Below are positions 1-11,100 of a stretch of DNA of 64,000 nt, piece by piece. Origin of the DNA: Pseudomonadota bacterium (lineage in GTDB: Bacteria > Myxococcota_A > Polyangia > GCA-2747355); NCBI GenBank assembly GCA_016702545.1, contig JADJDT010000008.1, positions 260,214 to 324,213 of the forward strand, read 5' to 3'. Positions within the stretch are counted from its first letter, which is position 1. Every line of letters starts with the position of its first letter. The position numbers were made by a program, and so were the translations under genes. Below the pieces are notes generated by a model. It did no database searches. It saw nothing but the letters and a program-made list of their open reading frames with translations, and was not told the origin of the DNA.

Positions 1-2
1 CG

Positions 3-350
3 CGCATCGTCGTGATCAACCACGGCCGCATCATCTACGACGGCTCGCTGCCGCAGCTCGTGCGTCGCACGCGCCCGGAGAAGCGGGTCGAGCTGCACCT
101 CGAGCGCGCGATCCCCCGGCCCGAGCTGGAGGCGCTCGGCGCGCGACTGGTCAGCTTCGAGGGCACGCAGGCCGTGCTCCACGTTGAGCAAGGCGACCTC
201 AAGCGGCTGGTGACGCAGGCGCTCGCCGCGCTGCCGGTGGTCGATCTCAGCGTGGCGGACGCGCCGCTCGAAGCCGTGCTCGCCGATCTCTTCGCCGCGA
301 CGCCGGCGCCCGCAGCGCCCGGGTTGCCCGCGATCGTGGCGCCGCCGTGA
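3..350 (+). CDS. ABC transporter ATP-binding protein, C-terminal part (5' end outside window)
   Basis: Only the last ~115 codons are present. The first visible residues, RIVVINHGRIIYDGSL, are the end of the ABC ATPase core, where drug- and polysaccharide-export ATPases of the ABC-2 class read 'RV.VI..G.ii.dG'. After this comes the usual regulatory tail, Ala/Pro-rich at its end. The frame is open to the left edge, so no start is visible. The stop overlaps the GTG of the next gene (GTGA at 347-350), and two ABC-2 permeases follow. The ATPase would therefore energise an exporter made of those two permeases. The substrate is unknown. Confidence 0.85.
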   Translation, partial: RIVVINHGRIIYDGSLPQLVRRTRPEKRVELHLERAIPRPELEALGARLVSFEGTQAVLHVEQGDLKRLVTQALAALPVVDLSVADAPLEAVLADLFAATPAPAAPGLPAIVAPP

Positions 351-1171
351 GCGCGCCGGTCGCCGCCTGGTGGCCGCTGCGCCTCGCGCGCCTGCTCGCC
401 GCGCTGCTGCGCGTGGGCCTGGCCCAGGCCCTGGCGTATCGTAGCGAGTTCATCGTCTGGCTGCTGACCACCAACATGCCGCTGGTGATGATGCTGCTCT
501 GGACGACCGTGGCCAAGGACGCCCCCGTCGGGCGCTTCGGCCAGGCTCAGTTCGGCGCCTATTTCCTGCTGACGATGGCCGTGCGCCTGCTGACCGGCTC
601 CTGGGTTGTCTGGGAGATGACGATGGAGATCCGCCAGGGCACGCTCGCGCGGCGCCTGCTGCGACCGGTCCATCCCTTCCTCGCCTACTGCGCCGAGCAG
701 GCGGCGGCGGTGCCCTTGCGCCTGCTGATCGTGCTGCCGCTGCTGGTGGTGATGGTGGGCTGGCTGGGCACCGGTCAGTTCAGCCGCGAGCCGCTGCACT
801 GGTGTCTGCTGCCGCTGGCCCTCGCCGGCGCCTGGGCGCTGCTGCTCTCGCTGATGCTGCTGATCGGCGCGCTGGCGCTCTACTGGGACAGCGCGATCTC
901 GCTCTTCGAGCTCTGGCTCGCGCTCTACTTCGTCCTCTCGGGCTACACGATTCCGCTCGAGCTCTTCCCGGCGGGGTTGCGCGCCGTGGTGACCTGGCTG
1001 CCCTTTCGCTTCGTGCTCTCATTCCCGGTCGAGCTCGCGCTCGGCCTGCCGAGCGTCGGCGCGGCCCTGGCGGCACTGGCGGTGCAGTGGCTCTACGTGC
1101 TGGCGCTCTTCGTCGCCGCGCTGACGGTATTTCAGCGCGACCTGCGGCGCTACGCGGTCTACGGCGGCTAG
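347..1171 (+). CDS. ABC-2 family transporter permease (first of pair)
   Basis: A 274-residue inner-membrane protein with about six hydrophobic segments, at roughly residues 35-60, 75-95, 115-145, 155-190, 195-220 and 235-262. Length and pattern fit the ABC2_membrane_6 (former DUF990) permeases that occur as heterodimeric pairs beside one ATPase. The GTG start overlaps the ATPase stop, which implies translational coupling. A stretch near residues 95-110, MEIRQGTLARRLLRP, matches the 'R.G.l...LlrP' cytoplasmic signature of this family. Export is inferred from the family. Substrate not predictable. Confidence 0.85.
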   Translation: MSAPVAAWWPLRLARLLAALLRVGLAQALAYRSEFIVWLLTTNMPLVMMLLWTTVAKDAPVGRFGQAQFGAYFLLTMAVRLLTGSWVVWEMTMEIRQGTLARRLLRPVHPFLAYCAEQAAAVPLRLLIVLPLLVVMVGWLGTGQFSREPLHWCLLPLALAGAWALLLSLMLLIGALALYWDSAISLFELWLALYFVLSGYTIPLELFPAGLRAVVTWLPFRFVLSFPVELALGLPSVGAALAALAVQWLYVLALFVAALTVFQRDLRRYAVYGG

Positions 1172-1214
1172 CGAGCGGCTCCAGGCGAGTCGCGTCGAGC
1201 GGAGGCGGGTGAGC

Positions 1215-2000
1215 GTGCGTTATCTACGGCTGCTGCGGCTGCAACTGCGGACGGCGCTGCTCTTGGCGCTGCAGTATCGGCTCGACTTCCTGGTCAAGGC
1301 GCTGCTCTCGCTGGCCTGGGTCAGCGTGGCGTTGGTGCCGCTGGTGGTGCTCTTTCACCAGCGCGACGACATCGCCGGCTGGCGCTGGCCCGAGGCGCTG
1401 CTCGTCGTCGGCTTCTTCTCGCTGCTCAAGGGCGTGCTCGATGGGGCCATTCGGCCGTCGCTGCAGGAGGTCGTCGAGCGCATTCGCACCGGGGCCTTCG
1501 ACTTCTTGCTGCTCAAGCCGGCCGACGCGCAGTTCCTCGTCTCGACCGCACGCTTCGAGCTCTGGAACTTCGCCGACTGCTGCGCGGGGCTGACGTTGAT
1601 CGGCTACGGCCTGGCCCACAGTGGCCACCGTCCCACGCTCGGTGGGGTCCTGCTGGCGCTGGCGCTGGTCGGCGCCTCGCTGCTGATCCTCTACTCGATC
1701 TGGATCATCGTCGTCGGCCTGGCCTTCGTCGCCGTCAAGGTCGACAACCTGACCTACCTCTTCGGCTCGATCTACGAGGCCGCGCGTTGGCCGGCCAGTG
1801 TCTTCCGCGGGGTGCTGGCGTTCATCTTCACCTTCGTCATCCCCTTGGTCGTGATGACGAGCTTTCCCGCCTTGGCGCTGCTCGACCGCCTGGGCTCTCG
1901 ACAGGCGCTCGGCGCGGTGGTGGGCGCGTTCGTCTTCGCGGCGTTCGCGCGCGCCCTTTGGCAGCGCAGTGTACGCTTCTATACCAGCGCGGGCGGTTGA
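1215..2000 (+). CDS. ABC-2 family transporter permease (second of pair)
   Basis: About 261 residues, six hydrophobic segments, clearly related to the preceding permease. It carries the family signature RTGAFDFLLLKPADAQFL near residues 93-110. Two GTG codons are possible starts, at 1209 and 1215. A GGAGG at 1201-1205 lies only 3 nt from the first but 9 nt from the second, so 1215 was chosen. It is separated from the first permease by ~40 bp and completes a three-gene exporter operon whose ATPase lies at the left edge. Confidence 0.85.
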   Translation: MRYLRLLRLQLRTALLLALQYRLDFLVKALLSLAWVSVALVPLVVLFHQRDDIAGWRWPEALLVVGFFSLLKGVLDGAIRPSLQEVVERIRTGAFDFLLLKPADAQFLVSTARFELWNFADCCAGLTLIGYGLAHSGHRPTLGGVLLALALVGASLLILYSIWIIVVGLAFVAVKVDNLTYLFGSIYEAARWPASVFRGVLAFIFTFVIPLVVMTSFPALALLDRLGSRQALGAVVGAFVFAAFARALWQRSVRFYTSAGG

Positions 2001-2115
2001 CCACCGCTTGCCAAGCGCCGCCGCGGCGCACTAGCGTGGAAGGAAGGCGGAGGCTGAAGCGCTCGGCCCTCAGGGGCAGCGCGGCGGCGGTTCGTTCGAC
2101 GGAGGGGGGCGTTCC

Positions 2116-3710
<1,595 letters not shown>

Positions 3711-3711
<1 letters not shown>

Positions 3712-4581
3712 TGAGACACTCGACCCCTTCGCTCACTGATCACCGCGCGGTCGCGGCTCGCGGCGCGGGTTTCAGGCCCGCTCGCCGCCGGGGCCGGGCG
3801 GGCGGCTGGCTCGCGCTGGGCCTCGCGCTCTGCGCGTCGGGTGGCGCCGCTGCCGAGGTCAAGTCGGCCGCGGCCGAGGAGCGCGCGCGCCAGGAGTTTG
3901 CGCGCGCGCAGCGCGCCTATGACATCGGTGCCTACGAGGAGGCGATCACGCGCTACGAGGCCGCCTATCGCGAATTTCCGGCGCCGGCCTTCCTCTTCAA
4001 CATCGCCCAGGCCCAGCGCCTGCAGTACCGGATCGACGGCAAGCTCGAGCACCTGCGCCGCGCCCTCGCGCTCTATGAGAGCTACCTGCGCCAGCACACG
4101 GTGCCGCCCAACGGCGAGCTCGTGCAGCGCTTGATTGTCGAGCTGCGGGCGACGCTCGCAGCCGAGGAGCGGCGAGCCCGAGCGGGCGCGGCGACCGGGC
4201 AGCTCGTGATCCAAGGCCACCTCGGTGCCGAGCTCCTGCTCGATGGCCGGCCGATCGGGCGCTCACCGCTGAGCGCGTCGGTCGCAGCGGGCAGCCACCG
4301 CGTGCGCGCCCAGCGCTCGGGTTATCGCCCCTGGGAGGGTAGTGTGCTCGTGGCGGCCGGCGCGCGGGTCGAGCTGGTGCTCGACCTGCAGGCGGCTGGG
4401 CAGCCGCAGGGCGCGGCGCTGGGCGCCGGGCCGCACCCCCGCGGAGAGCCGGCCCTTTTATCGGCGCGTCTGGTTCTGGGCGCTGACCGCGGCGGTGGTC
4501 GGGGCGGCGGCAGGCACGAGCGCCTATTTCGCGCTGCGCGACCCCGGTAGCTCGCTGCCGCAGATCGATCTGAGGCGATGA
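3711..4581 (+). CDS. TPR/PEGA-domain membrane protein, one apparent frameshift near the 3' end
   Basis: The protein starts with an Arg-rich leader and a hydrophobic signal segment ending near GGAAA. TPR-like repeats follow (ARAQRAYDIGAYEEAITRYE, then FNIAQAQRLQYR), then a PEGA domain (GHLGAELLLDGRPIGRSPL...GSHRVRAQRSGY). The frame started at 3711 runs to a stop at 4550, but from about 4445 the adjacent frame encodes the expected C-terminal anchor (RPFYRRVWFWALTAAVVG..), ending at 4581. That stop overlaps the next ATG (ATGA). One extra base near the C5 run at ~4424-4428 would explain this. The order TPR, PEGA, C-terminal TM helix is typical of proteins next to myxobacterial kinases. Either a real frameshift or a sequence error. 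Confidence 0.8.
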
Positions 4582-5357
4582 TGATGACGCTGCAGGGAGC
4601 GACGTGGAGGCCGCATCGAGCGGCGTGCCGGCGGCGGCCGCCGTCGGCGTGCGGGCGTTGGGCTTGGGCCGGGCTGGTGGTGGCGCCGTTGCTCACCGCC
4701 TGCAGCGGGGGCGGCGAGGTGCCCGGGCAGCTCGTCGTGCACCTCTATCGCCAGCCGGGCCTGGCGGTGGGGCCCGTGACGGTGACCGCGGCCGAGGAAG
4801 GCGGTGCCACGGGCGAGGTCACCCTCGCCGCGCCCTTCGCGAGCTGCGGCAGCAATCGGCTGCGGGTGTTGCCGTCCACGGCGGCGGGGCGCGTGACGTT
4901 GACGGCTCGGGCGACGCCCGGCGGGGAGGTATCGCTCGCCGTGACCCTGCCGCGCGCCGAGGTCGATCTCGTCTTCGGCGCGGGCGCCACGCGCGAGCCG
5001 AGCGGCTGCCCACCCTCTCCCGACGGCGGCCCGCCGGTGGGCGAGCTGCGCGCGCTGGGCGCGGCTTGCGACGCGCACGCGCAGTGCACCGACGGCGTGT
5101 GTCTCAAGCAGGTGACCCGCAGCGGCCAGACCTGGCCGCTGAGCGGGGGCTACTGCACACGGGCGTGCTCCCGCACCGCAGATGCGGGCAGCGCACAGGC
5201 CTGCGGCGCGCTGGCGGCCTGCGTGGAGGAACGCACCGCCAACGACGACGTCGTCGGCGCCCACTGCTTCGGTCACTGCGAGGGGCCCGCCGACTGCCGC
5301 ACGGCCGAGCGCTTCGAGTGCACGCTGGCGAGGAACTGCTACCCGCTGCCGCCCTGA
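4578..5357 (+). CDS. Cys-rich lipoprotein of unknown function
   Basis: 259 residues. After an Arg-rich start comes a hydrophobic segment and the lipobox LLTAC, so it should be a lipid-anchored exported protein. Residues ~50-140 look beta-rich (alternating Val/Thr). The C-terminal ~100 residues hold about ten cysteines in spaced pairs (CDAHAQC, CVEERTANDD..C, CEGPADC), suggesting a small disulphide-stabilised domain of a kind frequent in myxobacterial surface lipoproteins. The ATG overlaps the stop of the PEGA/TPR gene, so it belongs to the kinase operon and may be a partner or target at the envelope. The role is inferred from position only. Confidence 0.75.
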   Translation: MMMTLQGATWRPHRAACRRRPPSACGRWAWAGLVVAPLLTACSGGGEVPGQLVVHLYRQPGLAVGPVTVTAAEEGGATGEVTLAAPFASCGSNRLRVLPSTAAGRVTLTARATPGGEVSLAVTLPRAEVDLVFGAGATREPSGCPPSPDGGPPVGELRALGAACDAHAQCTDGVCLKQVTRSGQTWPLSGGYCTRACSRTADAGSAQACGALAACVEERTANDDVVGAHCFGHCEGPADCRTAERFECTLARNCYPLPP

Positions 5358-5414
5358 GGCCAGGCGCATGCACGCTACGAGCGGTGAGCGTAGCCACGGG
5401 ACCGAGCCGATCCG

Positions 5415-5548
5415 TCCGACCGACCACGGTGTCCGACCGACCAGGGTGCCCGACCGACCAGGGTGTCCGAGCCGACCAGGGCGTCTGGCACCCCAGGTCC
5501 GCAGGGCCCCGGCACCCCAGGCCCGCAGGCACCCCAGGCCTGCAGGGT
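5415..5548. repeat. Two adjacent arrays of ~17-bp tandem repeats in an intergenic spacer
   Basis: In the spacer between the lipoprotein gene and the convergent kelch gene, four imperfect copies of gtgtccgaccgaccagg (5415-5481) are followed at once by three copies of caccccaggcccgcagg with 1-2 changes and a 7-bp interruption (5489-5548). No gene is supported in 5358-5579. One frame of the second array reads Gly-Thr-Pro-Gly-Pro-Gln, collagen-like, but has no start or homologous context. Confidence 0.75.
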
Positions 5549-5579
5549 GGGCCGGTCGACCTCCCCGCCGCCCGCCTTC

Positions 5580-6835
5580 TCAGGGTCCGCACCCGGCCGT
5601 GTGTTTGTAGAAGGTCACGTTCTCGCTCGCACTGCGAACCAGTAGGAAGACGTTGTAGCGCGACACATAGCGCCATCGACCGAAGGTCCCCTGCGTCACC
5701 GTGACCGCGGGCCCGGGGGCCGCCATTCTGTGCCAGGCCTTGGGCGACACGCCGAGGGGCAGTACATACGCCGCGCCGCCCACCCATCCGACCAGTGCGT
5801 CGGCCGCCGGGTCATAGTCCACGCCCGGCGCGGCCGGTTGGCCGATGGCCTCCCCACCCGCGATCTCCCATTCGGGATCGAGCGAGACCACCTTGGCCTT
5901 GGCGATGTCATAGACGAGCGTCGCACCGCCGCTGCCGAGCGAGAAGAAGAGCCGGCGGCGCGTGTCGACGAGTCCGCGACGAGGCCCCCAGCCGTCGTAC
6001 TTGCCCGTGTAGGGCGGGTAGCCGAAGTCCAGCAGCCGGGTCCAGGTGTTGGTGTCGTAGTCGTAGCTGTTGAAGCCCGCCGCCCCGTGGAAGCCGCTGG
6101 CCGGGGGTCGTGGCACTGGCGGGTAGCTGGGGAGATTTGAAAGGTCCCCGCGGGCTGGCGGTTCTCCCAGAGCTTGCGTTCGAAATCGAAGGTCCAGGTG
6201 AGCGTGGTGCCGCCACCGTCGGTCGAGCGGGACCCGCCGAAGGCCCAGAAGCGGTCGGCGTGCGCCAGCATCTGTAGCCCATCGTAGGTGTGCCGCGACA
6301 CTGGCTGGCCGTCGTCGAGGGGGTCCTGGTTGAAGGGAGGTCGCGAGGGGTCCGTCAACCGCTCCCACTTCGAAGCAGGAACGTGGAAGGCGTAGAGTTC
6401 GTTGCCGCCGTAGTCGTTATGGCCGCCACCCCAGATCACCATCTTGCGCCGCTTCGCGTCCCAGGCCCCCCCACCCCAGGCCAACACGATCGCGCGGCAG
6501 CCCATCACCAGGTAAACCCGTGGTGCGCCCCGCCTGCAGACATCCTCGAGCTTCGTGTTCGGCGCCTCGTACCAGCTGTCTGCAGGCAGCTCGATCAGCC
6601 GGCGCTCGCTCTCGGTCAGCGACGGATCCTCCGTGCAGCCGTAGTTCGCGGCGTCGGGTGCCCCGGTGTCGCGCGCAGCCGTCCGCCCGTCGGGCTGGCG
6701 ATCGGCTGCGTCGCGCCTGGTGGCCGCCGAACGGTCGGTGATGGCGGCGTCGGCCCGCCCCTTCACCCGGGTGCCACTCGAGCACCCCACCAGGGCGCTG
6801 AGGCCGAGGGCGAGGACCAGGCGCTGTGTTCGCAT
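5580..6835 (-). pseudogene. Kelch-like (galactose-oxidase-like propeller) lipoprotein, frame disrupted once
   Basis: Start at 6835 with a lipoprotein signal (MRTQRLVLALGLSALVGCSS; lipobox LVGC). The N-terminal part contains propeller-like strands such as WDAKRRKMVIWGGGHNDYGG and FDFERKLWENRQPAG. Near 6100-6115, at a G5 run, the frame breaks. The adjacent frame continues with PPASGFHGAAGFNSYDYDTN and runs through further kelch-like blades (RLFFSLGSGGATLVYDIAKA, GVDYDPAADALVGWVG) to the stop at 5580. Both halves make one ~418-residue beta-propeller. A one-base sequence error is as likely as true inactivation. Substrate unknown. It is the last of three minus-strand surface proteins. Confidence 0.75.
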
Positions 6836-7040
6836 GCATGCACCTCCCCGGGGCACCGGCTGGGTTCGAGACCCCCGCGAGAGTATGCCATCCGGGCTGG
6901 ACTTTGGTGTAGCAGCCACGACCGCGCTTGCCCCGACCGGCGGTGCCGGTGCCCGGCAAGACCCGTGCGACCACCCGAGACGGGTGTCGCGGGCCCGGCT
7001 CGGCGCACCGGTCGACCGGGTCGATCGTCCGGGTAGCCCG

Positions 7041-7076
7041 GTGCGCAGGCGGGCGCACCCGCGCCCGCCTGCGCAC
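7041..7076 (-). terminator. Perfect 16-bp inverted repeat with 4-nt loop
   Basis: The sequence gtgcgcaggcgggcgc (7041-7056) is followed by ACCC and its exact reverse complement (7061-7076). It lies 5 bp downstream of the stop codon of the minus-strand gene 7082-9190. It is not followed by a T-run on either strand, so it may be a hairpin that protects the 3' end or a factor-assisted terminator. Confidence 0.6.
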
Positions 7077-7081
7077 CGCGA

Positions 7082-9190
7082 TCACTCGTGAGGGAAGGCA
7101 GGCGCGACGCACTCGGCGGCCGGCGGTCGTGCCGGCGTCCTTGCGCGTCCCGGGCGCGTGGGCGGGGCCGGCGGCGCCAGCACGGCGGCCATCTCGTGGG
7201 TGTTGAGGCGCGTCTTGAACCAGGCGTCGTACGCGCTCCTGGGGCCATGCGTGGTGCGGACCTCGAGCTTGGCCGTCAGCGTGCCCGCTGTTTGGTGAAT
7301 ATTTGGGTAGGTGGCCGCCAGGTTGAGGGACAGGATGCCGTGCTGGGCCAAGGGCGCCAACTCGCTCGGCTGCGAGACGCCGTCGTGGTTGCGGTCGAGC
7401 CACAGCGCGAGGCGGCGAAAGACCGCATCGCGCGCGTCGAGCACCTGGTCGCCGTTGCCGCCCTGCGCAGGGTCGTCCCAATGCGTGAGGGCGGCGACGC
7501 CGTCGTAGCAGCGTCTGCCTGCGCAGGGCGTTTGATCGCCGAAGAGCTCGGCGCCCGTGCTGATGCGACCATCACCGTCACGGTCGAGCACGACCAGGCC
7601 ATCCCGCTCGCCGACCCAGGTCGTGGATTGCGGCCTGCCGCTACCCACGAGGTCGAAGGGAACGCGCTGCGACGAGACCTCGACCCCATCATCGTCGAGG
7701 TCGACCACGATCGGGGAACAGCATTCGTTGAGACGACACGCGCACTGTTCCCACGTCACTCCCCTGATGGAGTAGACCACGAGGCGGCAGGTGAAGCTGC
7801 CGTTCGAGTAGCACACCGGCGGCGCGTCGACGGTAATGCGGTTCGCGTCGCAGGAGGTGCTTCCGCCGGGGCCGCTGGCGCGCAGGGTGACGATGTGGCT
7901 GCCGGGCGCGAAGGTGAGGCTGGTTGAGCCGGCGCACGGGATGGCCCCCTGATGGGCGCCGTCGAGGGCCCAGGTGCACGAGCTACCGTTGCTGCTCCAG
8001 TTGATCGCGAAGTTAGTGTGGGTGTTGCCGCCGCTGGGGCCGATCGAGGCCGAGCAGCTCGGCGGTGGCGGGGCAGCGCTCCTAGGCGGAGGAGTCGGCG
8101 CAGGCGGTGGTGGCGCCGGAGCCGGTCTCACGACGACCGGGGGTGGCGGGGGCGGCGCACAGACCGTCCCATCGTGCAGCATGCGCCCCATTTCGTTGCG
8201 TAGCACCTCGACCTGCTGGGCGATGCCGACGCGGATGCCGCGCTCGCGCTCGACCTCGATCTCCTTCCGCGCCGGGTTGATCAGGCTGAGGTCGGTATCG
8301 GGACAAAGGGCGTGTTCCTGCACGAAGGCGTCGATGCGGGCGGTGGCCCTCACGCGCACCTGCTCCGCGATGGCGTCGGCGCCGATGGCGCAGCCCCCGA
8401 GCTGGTTGAGGGCCCAGGCGCGCCGCTCATAGACGAGTTCGATCCCCTGCTTGACCCCGAGGCTGTAGGCGATCGTCTTGCGATCGGAGTTGTCGTCGCA
8501 GACCGCCGCGGCCTTGAGCTCGTGGGCGGCGTAGGCGGAGGCCGTCAGGGCCCCGTTGTTCGCCGACGCGATCGCCCAGGCGGCAACGAATTTGTAGCTC
8601 TGGTCCGTGAGGTCGGGATAGGTGCTGCGGATGCGCTGCTCCGCGTCGGCCGCGCCACTCGCGATGGTGCGGCTGACAGCCTCGACGACCTCTTGCACCA
8701 AGGCCTCGCAGCGCCGCTGGGAGCTGCCGGCAGGAGCGGTATCGAGTGGACAGCGTTCGTACTGCTGCCTCTCGCTGTCGCTCAAGCCGAGGGCCGCCCG
8801 GCCGATTCCCGGCAGCGATGGGGTCTTCGCCTGGGTGAAGCGCGCTGCCACGGTCTCCATCCCCGGCAGCGGATCGCCGAGCCGATCGGCCGTGATGCGA
8901 TCGAGCGCCGGCACGCTCTGCCTTTGGGAACCGAGCTTCTCCTTCAGCTCGGCGACGAACGCATCAACCCCTTGCGCCCGAGCGGCGTCGGTTTCGAGTC
9001 CCGCAATCACGAGAGCACGATCCGCTTCGTCCTCCGAGACGCTCTCGAGCGGCAAGGCCCCCGTCGGGTCGCGATGGAGCCGAGGGTCATGGCTGGACGG
9101 CGGCGCTGGCGTGCTCGGGGCCTCCGAACAAGCCATCCCCAGGGGCAGGCAGCTCAACAGGCCCATGCGAAGCAAGCTAGATCCGCTCAT
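7082..9190 (-). CDS. Large lipoprotein with Pro-rich linker and EF-hand-like Asp-rich C-terminal region
   Basis: 702 residues. It has a signal segment with lipobox GMAC (Cys near 21). Residues ~25-345 are mostly helical and unrecognised. A Pro-rich linker (CAPPPPPPVVVRPAP) at about 345-380 is followed by an Ig-like stretch. The C-terminal third then carries calcium-loop-like motifs: DLDDDGVE, LDRDGDGRISTGAELFG, NGDQVLDARD and LDRNHDGVSQPSEL. These match the Asp-rich segments seen in large secreted calcium-binding proteins and adhesins. The ATG at 9190 has a good AGGGAGGT upstream (9197-9204). Likely a cell-surface Ca2+-stabilised protein; enzymatic activity not evident. Confidence 0.75.
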   Translation of the reverse strand: MSGSSLLRMGLLSCLPLGMACSEAPSTPAPPSSHDPRLHRDPTGALPLESVSEDEADRALVIAGLETDAARAQGVDAFVAELKEKLGSQRQSVPALDRITADRLGDPLPGMETVAARFTQAKTPSLPGIGRAALGLSDSERQQYERCPLDTAPAGSSQRRCEALVQEVVEAVSRTIASGAADAEQRIRSTYPDLTDQSYKFVAAWAIASANNGALTASAYAAHELKAAAVCDDNSDRKTIAYSLGVKQGIELVYERRAWALNQLGGCAIGADAIAEQVRVRATARIDAFVQEHALCPDTDLSLINPARKEIEVERERGIRVGIAQQVEVLRNEMGRMLHDGTVCAPPPPPPVVVRPAPAPPPPAPTPPPRSAAPPPPSCSASIGPSGGNTHTNFAINWSSNGSSCTWALDGAHQGAIPCAGSTSLTFAPGSHIVTLRASGPGGSTSCDANRITVDAPPVCYSNGSFTCRLVVYSIRGVTWEQCACRLNECCSPIVVDLDDDGVEVSSQRVPFDLVGSGRPQSTTWVGERDGLVVLDRDGDGRISTGAELFGDQTPCAGRRCYDGVAALTHWDDPAQGGNGDQVLDARDAVFRRLALWLDRNHDGVSQPSELAPLAQHGILSLNLAATYPNIHQTAGTLTAKLEVRTTHGPRSAYDAWFKTRLNTHEMAAVLAPPAPPTRPGRARTPARPPAAECVAPAFPHE

Positions 9191-9699
9191 AGCCCTACCT
9201 CCCTCTCGTGTGCCGCGCCGTGCACGGCGCGAGCGGCGTGCCGCGACGAGTCACTGACTCGACCTCGGCGGGCCTCCGTGGCGGGCGTTCTTCAGGCCCG
9301 GCCCAGCTCGCCTCAGGGCGCCGCCGGTCAGCGTCGGCTATTCACATCTCGTGCCGGATGGAATCTGGACGCAGCTGCCTGCAAGAGGGGGGCGGGAACA
9401 GCGCTCGGCCTGGCCGCCGAAAAGGGGCCCGCCCTGGCGCGAACGGGAGCGATTCGAGGAAATCGCGCGATCATGGCCGCCCCCCCAGAGTCGGCGAGCG
9501 CCGCGTCTTCGCGGGCGGGCCAGGCGCCTCGCACTCGCGCCGAGTCCCGCTCCAGGAGGCCACTCCCGGCCGCTGCGGGCCTCGATCCCCCCCCGGGGTG
9601 GTGCCCCGACTCACCGCCCGGCGACAAGCAGGTCAAGGGCACCCTCGCGGTCCGCACCGCCAAGGGCAACGCCACGCTCGCGGTCAAGAGCTGCCGCGG
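9191..9699. other. Intergenic spacer, no supported gene
   Basis: About 500 bp between two minus-strand lipoprotein genes. It holds the ribosome-binding site of the downstream gene (9197-9204) and several C- or G-runs. A short plus-strand stretch (about 9610-9712) reads DKQVKGTLAVRTAKGNATLA. This looks coding-like but has no credible start, so it could be a remnant. Nothing else was seen. Confidence 0.5.
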
Positions 9700-11004
9700 T
9701 CAGGGGACGTAGATCGCCGTCGTCGCGAGCTCCTCGTAGTGGTGCTCGCCGCCGATCACGATCACCCGCGAGCCGATCGCGGTGGCCGTGTGGAGCACGC
9801 GGCCCGGCACCAGATCGGGGCCCGTGGTCCAGCCCGCCGGCGGCCCGAGCGTGAAGAGCGACACCGCGTCGCCCCAGGGTCCTCCGTGGCCGCCAGACAC
9901 CAGCACCCGCCCGTCGGCCAGCAGCGTGGCTTGATGGTTCAGGACCGCTGAGGCGGGTGACCCGGCCGAGCTGACGCCGCCGGTCGCGGGATCGAAGATC
10001 TCGCTCGTGGGGACGAAGCAGTCGGTTGCCACGTCGCACAAGCCCCCGACGAAGAGCACCCGCCCATCGCTCAGCCGCGTGGCGCTGTGCTTGAAGCGGG
10101 CGTGGCCCAGCTTCGCTGTCAGCGTGGTCGCCTGGCCGGTCGCCGGATCGTAGACCTCCAGCGTGTCGTGGACCTTGCTACCGTCGGCGCCACCCCCGAT
10201 CAGCACGCGGCCGTCGCCGAGCTTGGTCACCGTCGCGAGGTGGCGCGCCACCGAGAGCGCCCCCAAGGGGCTGCGCCAGCTGTTGGTCTGCGGGTTGTAA
10301 AGGTTGATCGTCAGATGCGAGCCCAGGTTGTCGTAGCCGCCCGTGACCAACACCTCGCCGTTGTCGAGCAGCGTCGCCCGGTGGCTGCGGCGGAGCTTCG
10401 GCATCGCCCCTGTGGCGGTGAAGGCCGTAGCCGCCGGCTGGGAGGGATCGAAGAGCTCCGCGCCGACATAGGTGCAGTTGCCCCAAGTGTTCGCGCAGCC
10501 GCCGACGATCAGTACCCGCCCGTCGAGCAACCGCACGGCCTCGTGAAAGACATGGCCGGTCGTCATCGTGCCGGCTGCTTGCCAGGTGTCCGTGCGCGGA
10601 TCGTAGCGCTCCGCGCTGGCCAGCGCGTCCGACCCCGTGCCGACCCCGCCAGCGACGAGGATCGTCCCGTCTGACAGCAGCGTGGCCGTGTGTTGGGCGC
10701 GGACCGAGGCCATCGAGCGGCCCGCCGACCAGCCCGCCGGCAACACGGGGCCATCGCTGCCGAGATCGGCCGGGGGCCTGGCGTCGCGTTGAACGCCGCC
10801 ACCCGCATCCGCTCGGGCCGACTTCAGGTCCGCGCCGCCATCGCGCGTGCCTCGCGCGTCGGCGTGATCCTTCCCGCCATCGCTCGACGTGCAGGCGCCG
10901 GCCACCACGCACGACGCGGCGAGCCCCAGCGCCCAGGTGGCTCCCGCCGCGCGCCGACCCTGGCCCCGAGCTCCCGCCAGCTTCCCCCGCTGCTCTGCTT
11001 CCAT
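9700..11004 (-). CDS. Kelch-repeat lipoprotein (beta-propeller)
   Basis: 434 residues from ATG 11004, chosen because AGGAGG at 11013-11018 lies 8 nt upstream. A longer open frame to the right lacks one. The signal segment ends in a lipobox-like VAGAC, followed by a Ser/Asp-rich linker. At least six kelch motifs follow, each with 'hR...ATLLxDGxVLVxGG' and a YDP/FDP strand: TATLLSDGTILVAGG, AVRLLDGRVLIVGG, ATLLDNGEVLVTGG, VTKLGDGRVLIGGG, ATRLSDGRVLFVGG and ATLLADGRVLVSGG. The propeller is probably outside the cell. No catalytic motif recognised; such proteins often bind partners or glycans. Confidence 0.85.
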   Translation of the reverse strand: MEAEQRGKLAGARGQGRRAAGATWALGLAASCVVAGACTSSDGGKDHADARGTRDGGADLKSARADAGGGVQRDARPPADLGSDGPVLPAGWSAGRSMASVRAQHTATLLSDGTILVAGGVGTGSDALASAERYDPRTDTWQAAGTMTTGHVFHEAVRLLDGRVLIVGGCANTWGNCTYVGAELFDPSQPAATAFTATGAMPKLRRSHRATLLDNGEVLVTGGYDNLGSHLTINLYNPQTNSWRSPLGALSVARHLATVTKLGDGRVLIGGGADGSKVHDTLEVYDPATGQATTLTAKLGHARFKHSATRLSDGRVLFVGGLCDVATDCFVPTSEIFDPATGGVSSAGSPASAVLNHQATLLADGRVLVSGGHGGPWGDAVSLFTLGPPAGWTTGPDLVPGRVLHTATAIGSRVIVIGGEHHYEELATTAIYVP

Positions 11005-11100
11005 GCTCCCTGCCTCCTGTGCGCCCCTCGGCGACCGACAGTGTAGCGCGCGGCCGGCGCTTTGCTGCACCCCGCCGCGCTGGCGACCCCTGGCGATGCT

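Noticed and set aside
5463..5645. Small collagen-like gene
   Set aside because: The Gly-Pro-rich reading arises from the 17-bp repeat and continues without support into the 3' end of the kelch gene. There is no ribosome-binding site and only 60 codons.
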